Shown here: one piece after another, positions 1 to 8,411 of the stretch
Layout: every line of letters starts with the position of its first letter
How positions within the stretch are numbered: the first letter of the stretch is position 1
From: an uncultured Alphaproteobacteria bacterium
GTDB taxonomy: Bacteria; Pseudomonadota; Alphaproteobacteria; RUG11792
Assembly: GCA_910588255.1 (NCBI GenBank)
Contig: CAJUOM010000002.1
Coordinates: forward strand, 1 to 64,000
Direction: 5' to 3'
Length of the DNA: 64,000 nucleotides
Notes under the pieces: generated by a model
Databases searched by the model: none
Told to the model about the DNA's origin: nothing
The model's input: the letters and a program-made list of their open reading frames with translations, nothing else
Position numbers and translations under genes: made by a program

Positions 1-168
1 CCACCTTAGGGATGGATGTTAGTTAACCTTAAACCATATTGAAGAAGTTGTGACTTTACAATTAACCTATCAAAATAAGTCACTGCACGAAGCGTGAATT
101 AGAAAGAAGACCTCACCGGCAAACGGCTGATGACACCGCAGGGGCACCTATAGCGCTTTCGGTAGACA
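1..168 (+). repeat. Dispersed repeat R1, copy 1 (cut by window edge)
   Basis: The same sequence recurs at 60766-60940 (same strand, nearly identical) and at 16784-16960 (opposite strand, with a different centre). The other copies begin a little further left, so this copy is truncated by the window edge. It has conserved arms (CCACCTTAGGGATGGATG at the left, CTATAGCGCTTTCGGTAGAC at the right) and an inner hairpin GTGACTT/AAGTCAC at about 50-83. The right end lies about 105 bases before secA, in the same orientation. Its nature (mobile relic or regulatory element) is unknown. Confidence 0.8.
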
Positions 169-218
169 TATTATTATCAATGAATTTGACAATCCCGAAT
201 TCAATTCAAAAGTGGCTT

Positions 219-247
219 TATTTTTCAAATTGGTATATCATTATAAT
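219..247 (+). promoter_or_regulatory. Weak candidate secA promoter
   Basis: A perfect -10 hexamer TATAAT lies at 242-247, 26 bases before the secA start. The -35 region is only T-rich and does not match TTGACA well. A better TTGACA at 186-191 has no good -10 at the right spacing. Confidence 0.3.
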
Positions 248-273
248 AGTAAGTTGATTGAGTCAAAATTGAT

Positions 274-3054
274 ATGTTTAGTAATTTGTTTGGATTATTT
301 GGAAATTTTAACACAAGAATCATAAAAAAATATGAAAAGATAGTAGATACAATAAATGATTATGAAGAAGCAATTTCTGCACTTTCGAATGAAGAATTGG
401 CAAATAAAACAAACGAATTCAAAGAGAAATTAGCAGGAGGAAATACCCTTGATGATCTTTTACCTGAAGCCTTTGCGGTTGTACGAGAAGCGTCAAAAAG
501 AGTTTTGGGAATGAGACATTTTGATGTTCAACTGATAGGCGGTATAGCTCTTCACAATGCTCAAATTGCAGAAATGAAAACAGGAGAAGGAAAAACATTA
601 GTAGCAACATTAGCCGTTTATTTAAATGCCTTAACTGGAAAAGGAGTCCATGTTATCACTGTTAATGATTATTTAGCAAAACGTGATGCAGCATGGATGG
701 GACAAATTTATAAATTTTTAAATTTATCTGTTTCAACTATTGTTAGCGGTATGTCAGATTCTCAGAAGAAAGAAGCTTATAATGCTGATATAACTTATGG
801 AACGAATCACGAATTCGGATTTGATTATTTGAGAGATAATCTAAAATTCCGTGAAGAAGATTTAGTTATGAGACCGTTTAATTTTGCAGTTATAGATGAA
901 GTTGATAGTATCCTGATTGATGAGGCAAGAACTCCCCTTATTATTTCAGGAGCTGACGATAATGCATCCAAGCTCTATATCGCTGTTAATGAAGTTGTGA
1001 AGGATATTACAGATGAGGATTTTGAAAAAGATGAAAAAAACAGAGTAGTGACACTCACCGATAAAGGTGTTGAAAAAGTTGAAAAGAGACTTATTGAAAA
1101 AGGTTTACTCGCTGTCCCTGCTTTGTATGATCCAAGCAATATAACAATAGTTTATCATGTAAATTGCGCATTGAAAGCAAACAAACTTTTCACAAAAGAT
1201 ATCGATTATATGGTCAAAAACGGACAAGTTCTTATTATTGACGAATTTACGGGACGCGTTATGGAAGGTCGTAGATATTCTGAAGGCTTACATCAGGCTA
1301 TTGAAGCAAAAGAAGGTGTTGAAGTTCAAACAGAAAGTCAAACGATTGCAACTATATCTTATCAAAATCTTTTTAGATTATATCCGAAACTTTCAGGAAT
1401 GACAGGAACAGCTATGACTGAAGAAGCTGAATTTGATGAAATTTATAAGTTAAAAGTCGTCAGTATTCCTTCGAATAAACCTGTTATCAGAAAAGATCTG
1501 GAAGATTCAATGTTTGTTACTCTTGCAGAAAAAGATCGTGCAGTATTGGCTTTAATAAAAGAATGCTATCAGAGGAAACAGCCAATCTTAGTTGGAACAA
1601 CAAGTCTTGAGAGATCTGAATATTTTTCAAGACTTCTTATAGCAGAAGGAATCAAACACAATGTTCTAAATGCAAAACAGCATGAAAGAGAGGCATATAT
1701 AGTTGCAGAAGCAGGAGCTCCTGGAGCTGTAACAATTGCAACAAATATGGCAGGTCGAGGAACGGATATAAAACTCGGAGGTTCTTTGGAAATGAGAGTT
1801 GCACAAGAATGCGCCGATATAAAAGATCCAAATGAGAGAACAAAACGCATCGAAGAGATAAAAGCCGAAATTGACAAAGCACATGATGAAGTAGTGAAAA
1901 GTGGTGGATTGTTTGTTATCGGGACTGAAAGAAATGACAGCAGAAGAATTGATAATCAATTGCGTGGACGTTCTGGACGCCAAGGAGATCCTGGAGCTTC
2001 GAAATATTTCATATCCCTTGAAGATGACTTAATGAGAAAATTTGGATCTCCAAATTTGATTAACAGATTCAGGAAAGTTTGCAAAAATGATGAGGAACTT
2101 TCATTCAGATGGATTTCAAAGGCTATTGAAAAGGCACAACAAAAGGTAGAGGCTTTTAACTTTGATATAAGAAAACAGCTTTTAAGATTTGATGATGTTA
2201 TGAACGATCAAAGAAAAATAATTTATGAACTTCGCAAATCTTTGATGCAATCTGAAAATGTTTCGGAACAAATTCAAGATATGATTTATGATGTGCTGGA
2301 ATCCATAGTCACAACAACTGTTCCTCAAGGTTCATCTCCCCTTGATTGGAATTTGAAAGCATTATTCGAATTTATGAAAAAGACATTTAGAATAGATTTG
2401 GATATAGAAGAAATATCAAATAATCCTGTTATGACTATAGATCTCTTGAAACAAATTTTAGAAGAAAAAGTAAAAGAAAAATATGATGCCAGAATGAAAA
2501 AATATACTGATAAAATCATGCAGTATGTTGAAAAAGATGTTTCATTAAAAACAATGGATATAGCTTGGAGAAATCATTTAGTTGTTTTAGAACATTTGAG
2601 GAGGGGTATTAATTTAAGAGCTTATGCTCAGAAAAACCCATTAAACGAATATAAATTCGAAGCATTCAATATTTTCCAAGACATGATTCATAAAGTGAAA
2701 ATCAATATTTTAACAACAGTTTTTGGTTTTGAATTAGATTTAGAAAATCTGGCATCCCCTCAAAAAACAGAGCAACCACAGCTAAAAACAGTCACAGATA
2801 GTGAACACATTTCAAGAAATGCATTATGCCCATGTGGATCAGGAAAACGTTATAAACACTGCTGTGGTGCTATAGAAAATAAGACTTTTGTTGATAAAGA
2901 AAAAACTTCAAATCAAGAAACAAAACAAAAAAAGCAATCTGTTTTGAAAAAAGCAAAAAGCGAAGATCCTGCAAAAATACTTCACGATTTTATAAAAGAA
3001 CAAAGAAACGAAGTATTATCAGGTAAGCCGATAAGAGACAAAGAACTTGATTAA
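274..3054 (+). CDS. secA: Protein translocase ATPase SecA
   Basis: This is the motor ATPase that drives unfolded preproteins through SecYEG at the inner membrane. It has Walker A MKTGEGKT at residues 101-108, the DEAD-type box VIDEVDS at 206-212, the helicase motif GRSGRQGD in the middle, and a zinc-binding SEC-C motif CPCGSGKRYKHCC at 852-864. SecA normally ends with this zinc finger. Here a lysine-rich tail of about 60 residues follows, making 926 residues. There is no strong ribosome binding site before the ATG at 274, but homology supports this start. It leads a co-directional group with the nuoG-like gene and rodA. Its presence agrees with the many signal-peptide proteins in the window. 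Confidence 0.97.
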   Translation: MFSNLFGLFGNFNTRIIKKYEKIVDTINDYEEAISALSNEELANKTNEFKEKLAGGNTLDDLLPEAFAVVREASKRVLGMRHFDVQLIGGIALHNAQIAEMKTGEGKTLVATLAVYLNALTGKGVHVITVNDYLAKRDAAWMGQIYKFLNLSVSTIVSGMSDSQKKEAYNADITYGTNHEFGFDYLRDNLKFREEDLVMRPFNFAVIDEVDSILIDEARTPLIISGADDNASKLYIAVNEVVKDITDEDFEKDEKNRVVTLTDKGVEKVEKRLIEKGLLAVPALYDPSNITIVYHVNCALKANKLFTKDIDYMVKNGQVLIIDEFTGRVMEGRRYSEGLHQAIEAKEGVEVQTESQTIATISYQNLFRLYPKLSGMTGTAMTEEAEFDEIYKLKVVSIPSNKPVIRKDLEDSMFVTLAEKDRAVLALIKECYQRKQPILVGTTSLERSEYFSRLLIAEGIKHNVLNAKQHEREAYIVAEAGAPGAVTIATNMAGRGTDIKLGGSLEMRVAQECADIKDPNERTKRIEEIKAEIDKAHDEVVKSGGLFVIGTERNDSRRIDNQLRGRSGRQGDPGASKYFISLEDDLMRKFGSPNLINRFRKVCKNDEELSFRWISKAIEKAQQKVEAFNFDIRKQLLRFDDVMNDQRKIIYELRKSLMQSENVSEQIQDMIYDVLESIVTTTVPQGSSPLDWNLKALFEFMKKTFRIDLDIEEISNNPVMTIDLLKQILEEKVKEKYDARMKKYTDKIMQYVEKDVSLKTMDIAWRNHLVVLEHLRRGINLRAYAQKNPLNEYKFEAFNIFQDMIHKVKINILTTVFGFELDLENLASPQKTEQPQLKTVTDSEHISRNALCPCGSGKRYKHCCGAIENKTFVDKEKTSNQETKQKKQSVLKKAKSEDPAKILHDFIKEQRNEVLSGKPIRDKELD

Positions 3055-3074
3055 ATATAAGGTAAAATCAGATA

Positions 3075-4760
3075 TTGATCGTAAAGATAACAATAAACGG
3101 AAAAGAATATGAAGTCAGTGAAAATGAGACTATATTAAATATATGCCAAAAACTTAATATATTCATTCCTAATTTATGTTATTTAAAAGGATTTTCTCCA
3201 ACAGGAGCATGTGGTTTGTGCGTTGTTGAAGTCGAAAATCTGGGTGTTGTTCTTGCTTGCAAAACAAATATAAAATTCGGGATGAATATAATTACTGATT
3301 CAATCAACGCGCAATCAATTCGTAAGTTAAATATCGATCGTTTATTAAAAAGACATCATATAAATTGTTTTAATTGCCTAAAAAACGGGGTATGTAAATT
3401 GCAAGAATTTACATTCAAAATCTGTGATGATTCTGAAAAATTAACTTCAGATTTCGATAAATTATCCCAAACTTACGAACTGACTCCAGATTTATATTAT
3501 GATGAAGGAAAATGCATAAGCTGTATGAAATGCGTAAAATTTTTGAATATGGTTAGTAATTATTCATTAAAATCAGTAAAAGATTTGCAAACAACTGATG
3601 GTATTAAATCAGACGCATTTTTAAATATAACTGATATTTGTCCAACAGCAGCGCTTTCCATAAAAACTGAAATCCCCAATTTTATATGTAAACTAACAGA
3701 AACCTATGATATTAATGATGTATTTACGCCTAAAATTAATATTCTAAGTTATGATAACAAAGTTATTAACGTGAATTCAATTGATACATATATAAAAGAT
3801 AAAAATAGAATTGAGGTTATTCATCTTCCAAACAGAAAGACTTTAAAGAATAATTATCAGGAAGTAATAGATAACCTTAAGCAACGCATACTATCAAATG
3901 CACATGAATTAAATATATTTGTTGTTGGAGATAACATTGATTTAGTAAGCTTTTCATATTTAAAAATTTTATCCGAAAAATTTAATAATGTTCGATTATG
4001 TTTTAATGATTTTAACATACCAAATCGTTCTGTTTTGGAAATCAAAAGATCTGAATTAAACTCTATGGACTTAGTTTTTTTTCTTGGAAATGTTTCACAT
4101 ATAGATAAATTAAGATTTTCTTTAAACCAAAATAAATTTAGAGAAACTTTGGTTTTAAATATAGAAGAAGATCACCTTAAAGAATTATCTTATGAAAAAT
4201 TTTCGAAATTCAAATATCCATATTTAATTGTATATTCAAATATATTCAGAAAGTATGAGCCTGCATTTGTTTGGGAAAAAATTCAAAATCTTGAGAATGA
4301 TTATTTCAATAAATTTGGTGTTAATTTAAACATGAGAATAATACCACAAAATTTGTCGCAAATGCTCATTTCTCAAACTGATTCTTATATTCCTGTGACT
4401 GATTTATTTTCTAAATTCAACAAACATGATATTTTATCTCTCTGCATAATCGGGAACATTGATTATGAATTGAAAATCCCTGAAGATACTTATGCAATAT
4501 CAAATTCTGTATTTAAATATACAGGATACGTACACATTCCTTCAAAACATTATATTGAAGACGAAAGTTGGTATATAAATATTTTTAGAGAATTATTAAA
4601 AACAAAACGAGTTATAAATAGCAATTTAAAGACTAATAGAGAGTTCCTTTTTGATCTTATGGAAAATATTTTTGAAGATAATTTTGATTCCATAAATGAT
4701 AAGGTTAAGCGTTATATTAAAAATAACTTTTTTGAAAAATATGATATCAAATATTTTTAA
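3075..4760 (+). CDS. nuoG: NuoG-like NADH-quinone oxidoreductase iron-sulfur subunit, isolated and shortened
   Basis: The N-terminal third is a typical complex I 75-kDa subunit. It has a 2Fe-2S site (C35, C46, C49, C62), a His-Cys 4Fe-4S site (H94 or H95, C98, C101, C107) and a further 4Fe-4S site (C147, C150, C153, C189). Residues from about 215 to 561 are poorly conserved, and I do not recognise a good molybdopterin-type domain. NuoG in alphaproteobacteria is usually near 690 residues. The start is TTG at 3075, with AAGG about ten bases upstream. No nuoF or nuoH is adjacent: the gene lies between secA and rodA and overlaps rodA. It could serve complex I genes elsewhere or be a relic kept for another redox role. 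Confidence 0.75.
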   Translation: MIVKITINGKEYEVSENETILNICQKLNIFIPNLCYLKGFSPTGACGLCVVEVENLGVVLACKTNIKFGMNIITDSINAQSIRKLNIDRLLKRHHINCFNCLKNGVCKLQEFTFKICDDSEKLTSDFDKLSQTYELTPDLYYDEGKCISCMKCVKFLNMVSNYSLKSVKDLQTTDGIKSDAFLNITDICPTAALSIKTEIPNFICKLTETYDINDVFTPKINILSYDNKVINVNSIDTYIKDKNRIEVIHLPNRKTLKNNYQEVIDNLKQRILSNAHELNIFVVGDNIDLVSFSYLKILSEKFNNVRLCFNDFNIPNRSVLEIKRSELNSMDLVFFLGNVSHIDKLRFSLNQNKFRETLVLNIEEDHLKELSYEKFSKFKYPYLIVYSNIFRKYEPAFVWEKIQNLENDYFNKFGVNLNMRIIPQNLSQMLISQTDSYIPVTDLFSKFNKHDILSLCIIGNIDYELKIPEDTYAISNSVFKYTGYVHIPSKHYIEDESWYINIFRELLKTKRVINSNLKTNREFLFDLMENIFEDNFDSINDKVKRYIKNNFFEKYDIKYF

Positions 4761-5847
4761 ATTACATACTAAAATTCCACTTTTTCCAGTATTGATAATC
4801 TATTCTATAACTTTGTTTTCACTGATAATTTTGTATTCAATAGGCGGTGGAGAATTTTTCCCTTGGTGTTTTAATCAATTTTGTAAATTGATTTTAGGAA
4901 GCTTTGCATTAATATTCGCGGCTTCAATCAAGGTCACTTTCTGGAGAAAATATGCTTATGTTTTCTATCTGTTTTCTTTAGTCATGCTTATTTGTGTAGC
5001 TATTATGGGCAAAGTTTCAATGGGGGCTCAACGCTGGATAAATTTTTATTTCTTTAATTTCCAACCTTCAGAATTGATGAGAGTAAGCGTCGTTTTGATT
5101 ATGGCAAAATATTTTTCAGGATATCATGTTGATGAAATAAGAAACACACACACACTATTTATCCCATTTATTTTACTAGCTATTCCCGTATGTCTTGTTT
5201 TATTACAACCTGATTTAGGAACTGCTATGCTGTTATTATTCGTTTTCTCTTCAATTCTTTTCATTTGTGGAGTTCAAATTTGGAAATTTACACTTTCAAT
5301 AATAGCTGTCGCTATCTCAACTCCTATTTTATGGAATATGCTTCATGAATATCAGCGCCAAAGAATATTAATGTTCTTATCTCCTGAGATGGATCCAAGT
5401 GGAGCTGGATATCACATCATACAATCCAAAATAGCCATAGGTTCAGGAGGAATTTGGGGAAAAGGACTATTGAACGGATCTCAAAGTCAATTAAATTTCC
5501 TTCCTGAAAAGCAAACAGATTTTGTTTTTGCGGCACTTGCAGAAGAATTAGGATTTTTTGGATGCTTATTCTTGTTGATTTTATATTTTCTTTTGATAAC
5601 ATACAATATACAAGTTGCCGTTCATGCAAGAAATAAATTTAACCAAATATTAGTTTTTGGATTAACAACAATGTTTTTCTTTTATATTTTTATTAATATC
5701 GCAATGGTTTGCGGTTTGTTACCAGTTGTTGGAATCCCGTTACCTTTCTTCTCATATGGAGGAAGCGCCTTAATAGTTTTAATGTTTTGCCAAGGCTTGG
5801 TATTTGCAATAGATGCAGAAGAAAAATCTAAATTTGGAATAAAATAA
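4741..5847 (+). CDS. rodA: Rod-shape peptidoglycan polymerase RodA
   Basis: RodA is a multipass SEDS-family glycosyltransferase that polymerises lateral-wall peptidoglycan with a class B penicillin-binding protein. The signature LPFFSYGGSALI is near the C-terminus, with FLPEKQTDFVFA before it. The early segment YSIGGGEFFPW is the alphaproteobacterial RodA form rather than FtsW. I chose ATG at 4741, which overlaps the nuoG-like gene by 20 bases. An in-frame ATG at 4696 would add 15 residues with no homology. About ten membrane segments are visible. It implies the cell keeps a peptidoglycan-based shape. Confidence 0.93.
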   Translation: MISNIFKLHTKIPLFPVLIIYSITLFSLIILYSIGGGEFFPWCFNQFCKLILGSFALIFAASIKVTFWRKYAYVFYLFSLVMLICVAIMGKVSMGAQRWINFYFFNFQPSELMRVSVVLIMAKYFSGYHVDEIRNTHTLFIPFILLAIPVCLVLLQPDLGTAMLLLFVFSSILFICGVQIWKFTLSIIAVAISTPILWNMLHEYQRQRILMFLSPEMDPSGAGYHIIQSKIAIGSGGIWGKGLLNGSQSQLNFLPEKQTDFVFAALAEELGFFGCLFLLILYFLLITYNIQVAVHARNKFNQILVFGLTTMFFFYIFINIAMVCGLLPVVGIPLPFFSYGGSALIVLMFCQGLVFAIDAEEKSKFGIK

Positions 5848-5851
5848 TATT

Positions 5852-5872
5852 TATCAAAAGCTGCTTTTGATA
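5852..5872 (+). terminator. Hairpin after rodA
   Basis: A perfect nine-base stem TATCAAAAG/CTTTTGATA with a three-base loop lies just after the rodA stop. The following T-tract is weak, so termination efficiency is uncertain. Confidence 0.5.
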
Positions 5873-6085
5873 TTCTATATCTTCCGGAAGCGTTGGAGGT
5901 CCCCTACCCTGTCATTAACTGTTTGCTGGAGAGGCCTTCTTTCTCTAATTCATTTCTCGTGCAATTAACTTTTTTATATAAATCAACACTATTTTGCTCT
6001 TTCATTCGAAATACCTCTGTTATGGATAATATAACAGAATAATAACTTCATCTATAGCTCTCAAAATAATTTAATATTAAATTGA
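5870..6085 (-). repeat. Degenerate long R1-related repeat
   Basis: This aligns over about 200 bases with 26623-26860. Both share the R1 right end (a variant of GAAAGCGCTATAGG and CACCGGCAAA on the reverse strand) and a longer extension containing CTCTTTCATTCGAAATAC and AACTTCATCTATAGCT. On the minus strand a short open stretch begins ATG AAA GAG CAA, but stops after about 33 codons. It could be a decayed transposon end; no function is assigned. Confidence 0.6.
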
Positions 6086-6099
6086 AGCACGTGGCACAT

Positions 6100-6185
6100 G
6101 GTTTGTGTTGAGTAACAGCAAATAAAGAGAACTCCCAGGAATTACGGATTTGATGTGTCTGCATAGAATAATCTTATCATACTCG
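6100..6185 (-). mobile_element. Possible internal fragment of an IS256-family transposase
   Basis: The reverse-strand translation contains THQIRNSWEFS. This resembles the conserved VHQIRNS segment of IS256/Mutator transposases. Only this short match is visible and the flanks are full of stops, so it is at best a relic. The rest of the 5848-6455 gap holds the R1-related repeat and a promoter, and nothing else I recognise. Confidence 0.35.
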
Positions 6186-6373
6186 CCATATGACAAGTCT
6201 TTTTGTTTACGTTTTTTTTAATTTGTAAAGGGTGAAACACAGGTCCCTATTGAGAAAAGATGCCAGATAATGAAAAGTTTCATAAATTATACCTATTTTA
6301 ACTCTTGATACATCGTAAATTAGAAGAATAACCTTACAACAAACAACTAACAACACCTCAGGATCTGTTTTTG

Positions 6374-6403
6374 TTGATATTGTAAATCAAAAAGAGGTAT
6401 AAT
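6374..6403 (+). promoter_or_regulatory. Sigma-70-type promoter for the glycosyltransferase
   Basis: TTGATA at 6374-6379 and TATAAT at 6398-6403 are separated by 18 bases. Transcription would start near 6410, leaving a leader of about 45 bases before the preferred ATG at 6456. Confidence 0.5.
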
Positions 6404-6455
6404 TAATGCATTTTTGATGTATAATAGTAACATCTATAGTATGTTTTTCAATTTT

Positions 6456-7310
6456 ATGAAAGTCTCAGTTTTATTTCCTGTTTTTAATACGAAGGAAGAA
6501 TATTTAAAAGAAGCTATTGAGAGTATTCTTTCTCAGTCTTTTTCAGATTTCGAGTTCTTAATTTTAAATGACGCATCAACTAATAATGCAGAAGAAGTTA
6601 TAAAATCTTATACGGATCCTAGAATCAAATATTTCAAGAATGAAAAGAATCTGGGAATTTCCAGATCACGCAATAATTTAATAGACCTTTCAAAAGGAGA
6701 GTATCTTGCGGTGATGGATCATGATGACGTTTCCCTGGCAAATCGTTTTCAAAAGCAAGTTGATTATCTCGATAACAATCCTGATGTAGGAGTAGTTTCA
6801 AGTTATGTCGGATATATCCACAGAAAAGGACGTATTGATAAGAATCCGATAAAACACGAAGACATTTGTATGGCCTTGTTTGCACGTTGTGGTTCTTTAA
6901 TTCATCCTGCTTCTATGATTCGAAAAAGTATTTTGATTGATAATAATCTTAAATATGAAAATGAATTTACCCCTGCAGAGGATTATGCTTTATGGTGTCG
7001 GTTGATGACTCATACAAGATTTCATAACATACCTGAGATTCTATTTTTGTATAGAAAACATTCATCGAATACATCAAAAACACAAGCAGAAAAACTGGAA
7101 AAATCAGTAATAAGAGTACATGCTTTTTTAGAAATAGAAAATCCAATTTTATACAAAAAATTCTTATTAACAGCAACGCAACTTAGAGAATTCAGGTTAT
7201 TTGGATGTATTCCAGTTCTAAAGATTGAAAAACAAAGAAATCGAATCAGGATTTATTTATTTCAGAAAATATTGATTTTTTCATGCAAAATTTCTTTTAT
7301 TGTGAAATAA
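6456..7310 (+). CDS. Family 2 glycosyltransferase
   Basis: This is a GT-A fold transferase likely to add sugars from nucleotide-sugar donors to a surface glycan or lipid. The protein starts MKVSVLFPVFNTKEEYL, typical of GT2 enzymes, followed by FEFLILNDAST and the metal-binding acidic motif MDHDD. ATG at 6456 gives 284 residues and begins exactly where the family domain begins. An upstream TTG (6414) and ATG (6417) are in frame but add no recognisable sequence. It stands alone between a transposon relic and tRNA-Thr, with no other glycan genes adjacent, so the substrate is unknown. It may have been acquired or left behind from a larger cluster. Confidence 0.85.
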   Translation: MKVSVLFPVFNTKEEYLKEAIESILSQSFSDFEFLILNDASTNNAEEVIKSYTDPRIKYFKNEKNLGISRSRNNLIDLSKGEYLAVMDHDDVSLANRFQKQVDYLDNNPDVGVVSSYVGYIHRKGRIDKNPIKHEDICMALFARCGSLIHPASMIRKSILIDNNLKYENEFTPAEDYALWCRLMTHTRFHNIPEILFLYRKHSSNTSKTQAEKLEKSVIRVHAFLEIENPILYKKFLLTATQLREFRLFGCIPVLKIEKQRNRIRIYLFQKILIFSCKISFIVK

Positions 7311-7313
7311 AAA

Positions 7314-7388
<75 letters not shown>

Positions 7389-7468
7389 GCCTTTACTTTT
7401 ATATGATAACTTATAATTCAAAATGTTGCAAATATTATTATACAAGATTATTTAAAATTAAATGATCC

Positions 7469-8170
7469 TCAAACAACAACTTTTATTCTTTTTTTTATAG
7501 ATTCTTCACCTTCTGTCCAATCATTTTCAAAAAGAATAGAAGCGTCTTCTGAAAATATAGCAAATTTCCCAGTTGCTATATTTCTTATACCCAGTATCTT
7601 TATTCCCAAAGAATCTGCTACTTTCTCTGCTCGATTTTTCGAATCTTTGGTTGCTTCTTTTATCATATCGATTCTTAATTTATCCATATCTTTATAAAGA
7701 TATCTAACCTTGCTTTCAGGCCATATGTTTTTTTCCATCAGTTCTGAAATTTTTAAGGCTGAATTTTTTATAACTTCCAAATTTTGAGATTGAATACAAA
7801 ATGCTGTTCTAGCAGAAAATCGCGCTTTATTATTGTCAGAAGAATACCTAAAATTGTCCTCTACTGTCACAGCCTCTTCAGATATTTCTTTTTGAGAAAA
7901 ACCAGAATCTTTTAAAAATTCCAATAGAATTTTTTTATCTGCCTGCAATTTATTTATAGCCTCCTTTGTTGTATTGGCTTCTGCAATTATCTTTAAATTC
8001 CAAATAGCTTCATCAGATACAACATGTCTTATAGAGACTCCGTTAGTTGCGATATAGGAATTGTGGTATTTAAAAACTCCAATCCCATAGCATAAAACAA
8101 TACCTAAAGAAATAATTCCAAATATAGCTATTAAAAATTTTCCTAAATTATTGGATACATTCTTAATCAT
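7469..8170 (-). CDS. SIMPL-domain (DUF541, YggE-like) protein
   Basis: This 233-residue protein has one N-terminal membrane anchor at about residues 10-30 and then a SIMPL domain in the periplasm. The family pattern is visible in NGVSIRHVVSDEAIW, in the EEAVTVEDNF region and in the helix with KNRAEKVADSLG. Family members are implicated in envelope or oxidative stress, but no reaction is established. It is a single gene between tRNA-Thr and an R2 repeat, which separates it from pdhC. Confidence 0.85.
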   Translation of the reverse strand: MIKNVSNNLGKFLIAIFGIISLGIVLCYGIGVFKYHNSYIATNGVSIRHVVSDEAIWNLKIIAEANTTKEAINKLQADKKILLEFLKDSGFSQKEISEEAVTVEDNFRYSSDNNKARFSARTAFCIQSQNLEVIKNSALKISELMEKNIWPESKVRYLYKDMDKLRIDMIKEATKDSKNRAEKVADSLGIKILGIRNIATGKFAIFSEDASILFENDWTEGEESIKKRIKVVV

Positions 8171-8278
8171 AAAACATATATAATTAACCTCTTCTTATAT
8201 AAGACTATCATACTATTTTGGAAATGTCAATCTTATTTAATAATTGTTAAAGTTGTCTTATAAATTCTGAAAAATACT

Positions 8279-8380
8279 TAAAATTTTATGGGACTTTTTA
8301 AAATTTGACATAGGAAATTTGTGTTATGCATCCTGAAATTAAGAACAAGCAGACACATCCACTAACTTAATACAGTAAAA
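8279..8380 (+). repeat. Dispersed repeat R2, box without palindrome
   Basis: The R2 box TAAAATTTTATGGGACTTTT followed by TAAAATTTGACA (8279-8310) is shared with six other places in the window. The next 60 bases (CCTGAAATTAAGAACAAG, then CACTAACTTAATA) match the reverse complement of 27120-27180. The palindrome seen in other copies is missing here. Confidence 0.75.
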
Positions 8381-8411
8381 AAATTTAGAAAAACTTTTAT
8401 AACTTATAAAA

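Noticed and set aside
121..168. Hammerhead-ribozyme-like CTGATGA inside R1 (127-133)
   Set aside because: There is no matching GAAA core segment, and the other R1 copies have lost CTGATGA while keeping the flanks, so it is coincidental.
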